Below, piece after piece: positions 61,864 to 64,000 of a DNA stretch of 64,000 nucleotides. The stretch's first letter is position 1. Every line of letters begins with the position of its first letter. The DNA comes from an uncultured Flavobacterium sp. (GTDB lineage: Bacteria > Bacteroidota > Bacteroidia > Flavobacteriales > Flavobacteriaceae), in assembly GCA_913061465.1 (NCBI GenBank), contig CAJXSU010000002.1, positions 1 through 64,000 of the forward strand, in the 5' to 3' direction. Below the pieces are notes generated by a model. The model was not told the origin of the DNA, did not search any database, and saw nothing but the letters and a program-made list of their open reading frames with translations. A program made the position numbers and the translations under genes.

Positions 61864-63834
61864 ATGAAAAGAATCATTTACTTTATTTTTTTAATGTGTT
61901 TGTCAACCACTTTTGTGTATGGTCAAAAAAACAGGCCCATCAACAAACAAAAAAAAATGAAGGAGATGAATAATTTTTCATTTAATGACAGTATTGTTCA
62001 AGATAATAGTGGAACTAAGAAAATTAATTTAAGTGCAAAAACAAAGTACACAGATTACAAAATTTTTTCGTTCCTAAAAGATACCACTTATGTAGATACC
62101 ACTCTAAATATAAAAAAACATTACAAATTTAATTTTTTAAGAAAAGATAACTTTGGCTTGCTACCCTTTCACAATATTGGTCAAACTTTTAACCAACTAA
62201 CTTATGATTTTGATAAAATTAATACTGTTCCTGGTATTGGTTTTACAGCCAAACAGTTTTCTTTTAACACGATAAGAGATATTAAGTACTATGAAGTTCC
62301 TACCCCAACCTCAGAGATTATGTTTTTAACTACACTAGAGCAAGGAAGATTTTTGGATTCTTTTTTTACATTAAATTTCTCTAGAAGGCTCAATGTATCT
62401 ATTGCATATACAGGCTTACGTTCTCTAGGTAAATATAGAGCATCTCTGGTAAGTCAGGGTAATTTTAGAACTACGTTTCATTATGAGACTAAAAATAACC
62501 AATACAATGTTAGAGGACATATAGCAACCCAAGATGTTTTAAATGAGGAAAGTGGTGGTCTCACTTCTGAATCTTTGCTTGCTTTTATAGATAATGATCC
62601 TAATTTTTCAGATAGAGCAAGACTTGATGTTAATTTGGAAGAAGCAGAAAATTTCCTTAAAGCTTCTCGAGTATATCTAGAACAAGATTATCAACTTCTA
62701 TCCTCTAAAGATTCAGCCAATCAAAAAGACTTCACGAATTTAAAAGTTGGTCATGTACTTGTAAGCAGTAAAAAAGCCTATGAATTTTCGCAAAACTCTC
62801 CTAGTAATTTTATTGGAACTACTAATTTTTCTGGGAATATTAAGGATGACGTTAACAATACATTTTTAAAAAATCAGTTTTTTTTAGAGTTTAACTCAAA
62901 GTATGTTTTGGGAACATTCAAAGCAAAGTCAAGTATTATGAGTTATTCTTATGGATATGATAAAATTATTAATCAAACTAGTAATATTAACACCAGAAAA
63001 TTAAAAGGAAGTGCAATCTCTTTTGGTGCTGACTGGAGAGCTAAAATAAATAAATTTCAACTTGATGCAACTGGGGAAATTACACCAGGCTCAGCAAGGC
63101 TAGCTGGAACTAATCTACTAGGGAATTTATCTTACAAAAAAGATAGTTTGTTTGACATAAAAGCTAGTATTTTATTAAATTCTAAATCGCCAAATTTTAA
63201 TTATCTTCTTTATCAAAGCACTTACGATGCATACAATTGGGAAAATGATTTTGAAAATATAAGAACTCAAAATCTAGGGTTTCAGATTGATTCAAGATGG
63301 TTAAATGCAGCTGTAAATTTGACAAATATTGAAAATTACACCTACTTTGATGAAAACAATAAACCTCAACAATACTCAGAAAATGTTACTTACCTAAAGG
63401 TTAAAGCATCAAGAGAATTTATCTACAAAAAATTTACACTAGATAATACTATTATGTACCAAAATGTAAGTGGAGGATCTGCTGTTTTTAGAGTTCCAGA
63501 GCTCATCACAAGAAATACATTATACTATTCAGATTATTGGTTTAAAGGAAAACCTATGCAGGTTCAAATTGGTGCTACATTTAACTACTTTACAGCATAT
63601 AAAGCGAATGCTTATAATCCATTGTTAGCTGAGTTTACTCTCCAAAATTCTGAAGAAATTGGTTTCCCTACAGTAGACTTATTTTTTAACGCACAAATAA
63701 GAAGAACACGAATTTTTTTCAGAGTAGACAACGCACTCTCAGAATTTGGAAAAAGAAATTATTTCTCTGCTCCTAATTACCCATACAGGGATTTCACCAT
63801 AAGATTTGGTTTAGTTTGGAATTGGTTTATTTAG
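61864..63834 (+). CDS. Putative beta-barrel porin (Porin_10 family)
   Basis: A 656-residue exported protein with signal peptide MKRIIYFIFLMCLSTTFVYGQ. The chain is rich in alternating aromatic strands, for example RRLNVSIAYTGLRSLGKYRASLVSQGNFRTTFHY and PMQVQIGATFNYFTAY, and ends in FTIRFGLVWNWFI with an aromatic last strand, as outer membrane barrels do. The YRDFTIRFGLVWNWF ending is typical of the Bacteroidota Porin_10 family. The transported substrate is unknown. It starts about 80 nt from the divergent rnhB gene. Confidence 0.82.
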   Translation: MKRIIYFIFLMCLSTTFVYGQKNRPINKQKKMKEMNNFSFNDSIVQDNSGTKKINLSAKTKYTDYKIFSFLKDTTYVDTTLNIKKHYKFNFLRKDNFGLLPFHNIGQTFNQLTYDFDKINTVPGIGFTAKQFSFNTIRDIKYYEVPTPTSEIMFLTTLEQGRFLDSFFTLNFSRRLNVSIAYTGLRSLGKYRASLVSQGNFRTTFHYETKNNQYNVRGHIATQDVLNEESGGLTSESLLAFIDNDPNFSDRARLDVNLEEAENFLKASRVYLEQDYQLLSSKDSANQKDFTNLKVGHVLVSSKKAYEFSQNSPSNFIGTTNFSGNIKDDVNNTFLKNQFFLEFNSKYVLGTFKAKSSIMSYSYGYDKIINQTSNINTRKLKGSAISFGADWRAKINKFQLDATGEITPGSARLAGTNLLGNLSYKKDSLFDIKASILLNSKSPNFNYLLYQSTYDAYNWENDFENIRTQNLGFQIDSRWLNAAVNLTNIENYTYFDENNKPQQYSENVTYLKVKASREFIYKKFTLDNTIMYQNVSGGSAVFRVPELITRNTLYYSDYWFKGKPMQVQIGATFNYFTAYKANAYNPLLAEFTLQNSEEIGFPTVDLFFNAQIRRTRIFFRVDNALSEFGKRNYFSAPNYPYRDFTIRFGLVWNWFI

Positions 63835-64000
63835 TGGCTAACTGTCTTATTTTAATTCTTAACGCAGCAAATAACAAGGTAGTAAATGGAGATAACCAAT
63901 TAAAAATTGCATAAATAAAATACTCCCCAACGCTTACTCCTAATACACCAGAATGATAGGCTCCACAAGTATTCCATGGGATTAATACCGAAGTAACCGT
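63827..64000 (-). CDS. NhaC-type Na+/H+ antiporter, C-terminal end (partial)
   Basis: The last 57 codons of a gene that continues past the right edge. The readable part begins TVTSVLIPWNTCGAYHSGVLGVS, the conserved late segment of NhaC-family antiporters, followed by a hydrophobic stretch and a basic tail ending RQLATK. It would exchange Na+ for H+ across the inner membrane. Its stop codon overlaps the end of the porin gene by 8 bases. The K+-dependent pyrophosphatase at 30 kb is a possible functional partner in sodium or proton balance. Confidence 0.8.
   Translation of the reverse strand, partial: TVTSVLIPWNTCGAYHSGVLGVSVGEYFIYAIFNWLSPFTTLLFAALRIKIRQLATK

Noticed and set aside
1-64000. CRISPR arrays, insertion sequences, prophage genes, integrase sites, defence systems and a replication origin
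   Set aside because: I looked for regularly spaced repeats, transposase or integrase motifs, toxin-antitoxin pairs, restriction genes and DnaA-box clusters and saw none that I can support.

Overview
The window is chromosomal DNA of a Bacteroidota bacterium, almost certainly a marine member of the Flavobacteriaceae. The evidence is an AT-rich composition, near absence of Shine-Dalgarno sequences, promoter -7 boxes of the Bacteroidota type (TAnnTTTG) ahead of several genes, two secreted proteins with type IX secretion (T9SS) C-terminal sorting domains, the gliding-motility ATPase GldA, and several lineage-typical families (DUF4920, DUF6146, Porin_10, S16 with a long acidic tail, DnaE with a fused DnaQ-type exonuclease). 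I see no insertion sequence, prophage, CRISPR array, integrase or rRNA; the only RNA gene recognised is one tRNA-Ser. The content is mostly ordinary core genome with catabolic inserts.

Layout. 1-8.3 kb: one long minus-strand train, ruvC, hemW, a cyclase-family protein, an alpha/beta hydrolase and a complete four-enzyme trans-4-hydroxyproline route to 2-oxoglutarate (epimerase, FAD dehydrogenase, deaminase, 2-oxoglutarate-semialdehyde dehydrogenase). 8.3-19.6 kb: a palindrome-rich gap with an overlooked 44-residue membrane protein, mnmD, a DUF4920 lipoprotein, ilvE with a PqqB-like lipoprotein, a MazG-like pyrophosphohydrolase, an SDR enzyme, a DPP III-type lipoprotein peptidase, a membrane protein with an M24 peptidase, a DUF6146 lipoprotein and the folate pair thyA-folA. 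19.6-25.2 kb: a nucleoside transporter with an N-terminal lipocalin-like domain, a bifunctional nuclease, etfBA behind a clean palindromic operator candidate, and pdhB.

25.4-37.4 kb: a 1593-residue multidomain secreted GH81 laminarinase, a K+-dependent membrane pyrophosphatase with a C-terminal extension, an AraC-type regulator and the first of two sortilin/BNR-repeat proteins. 37.4-45.3 kb: 5-oxoprolinase pxpABC with an NRAMP-fold transporter that lacks the metal-binding residues, then pckA, DUF423, saccharopine dehydrogenase and a TrmN6-type methyltransferase. 45.4-64 kb: rpsP-rimM-tRNA-Ser (the tRNA starts inside the rimM stop codon), the second sortilin/BNR protein, a LolA-like secreted protein, an alpha/beta hydrolase, dnaE with its own proofreading domain, gldA, a T9SS-secreted reprolysin-type metalloprotease, lipB, rnhB, a Porin_10 protein and the C-terminal end of an NhaC-type antiporter.

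Taken together the genes fit an organism living on algal polysaccharide (laminarin) and protein. Secreted and envelope peptidases would release peptides; hydroxyproline and pyroglutamate salvage feed 2-oxoglutarate and glutamate; pckA supports gluconeogenesis. No single system here is convincingly new. The best leads are the NRAMP-like transporter tied to 5-oxoproline, the rimM/tRNA overlap, the duplicated module in the laminarinase, the palindromic operator before etfB, and the small overlooked membrane protein beside stacked palindromes. All family assignments come from reading motifs by eye; no database search was possible.
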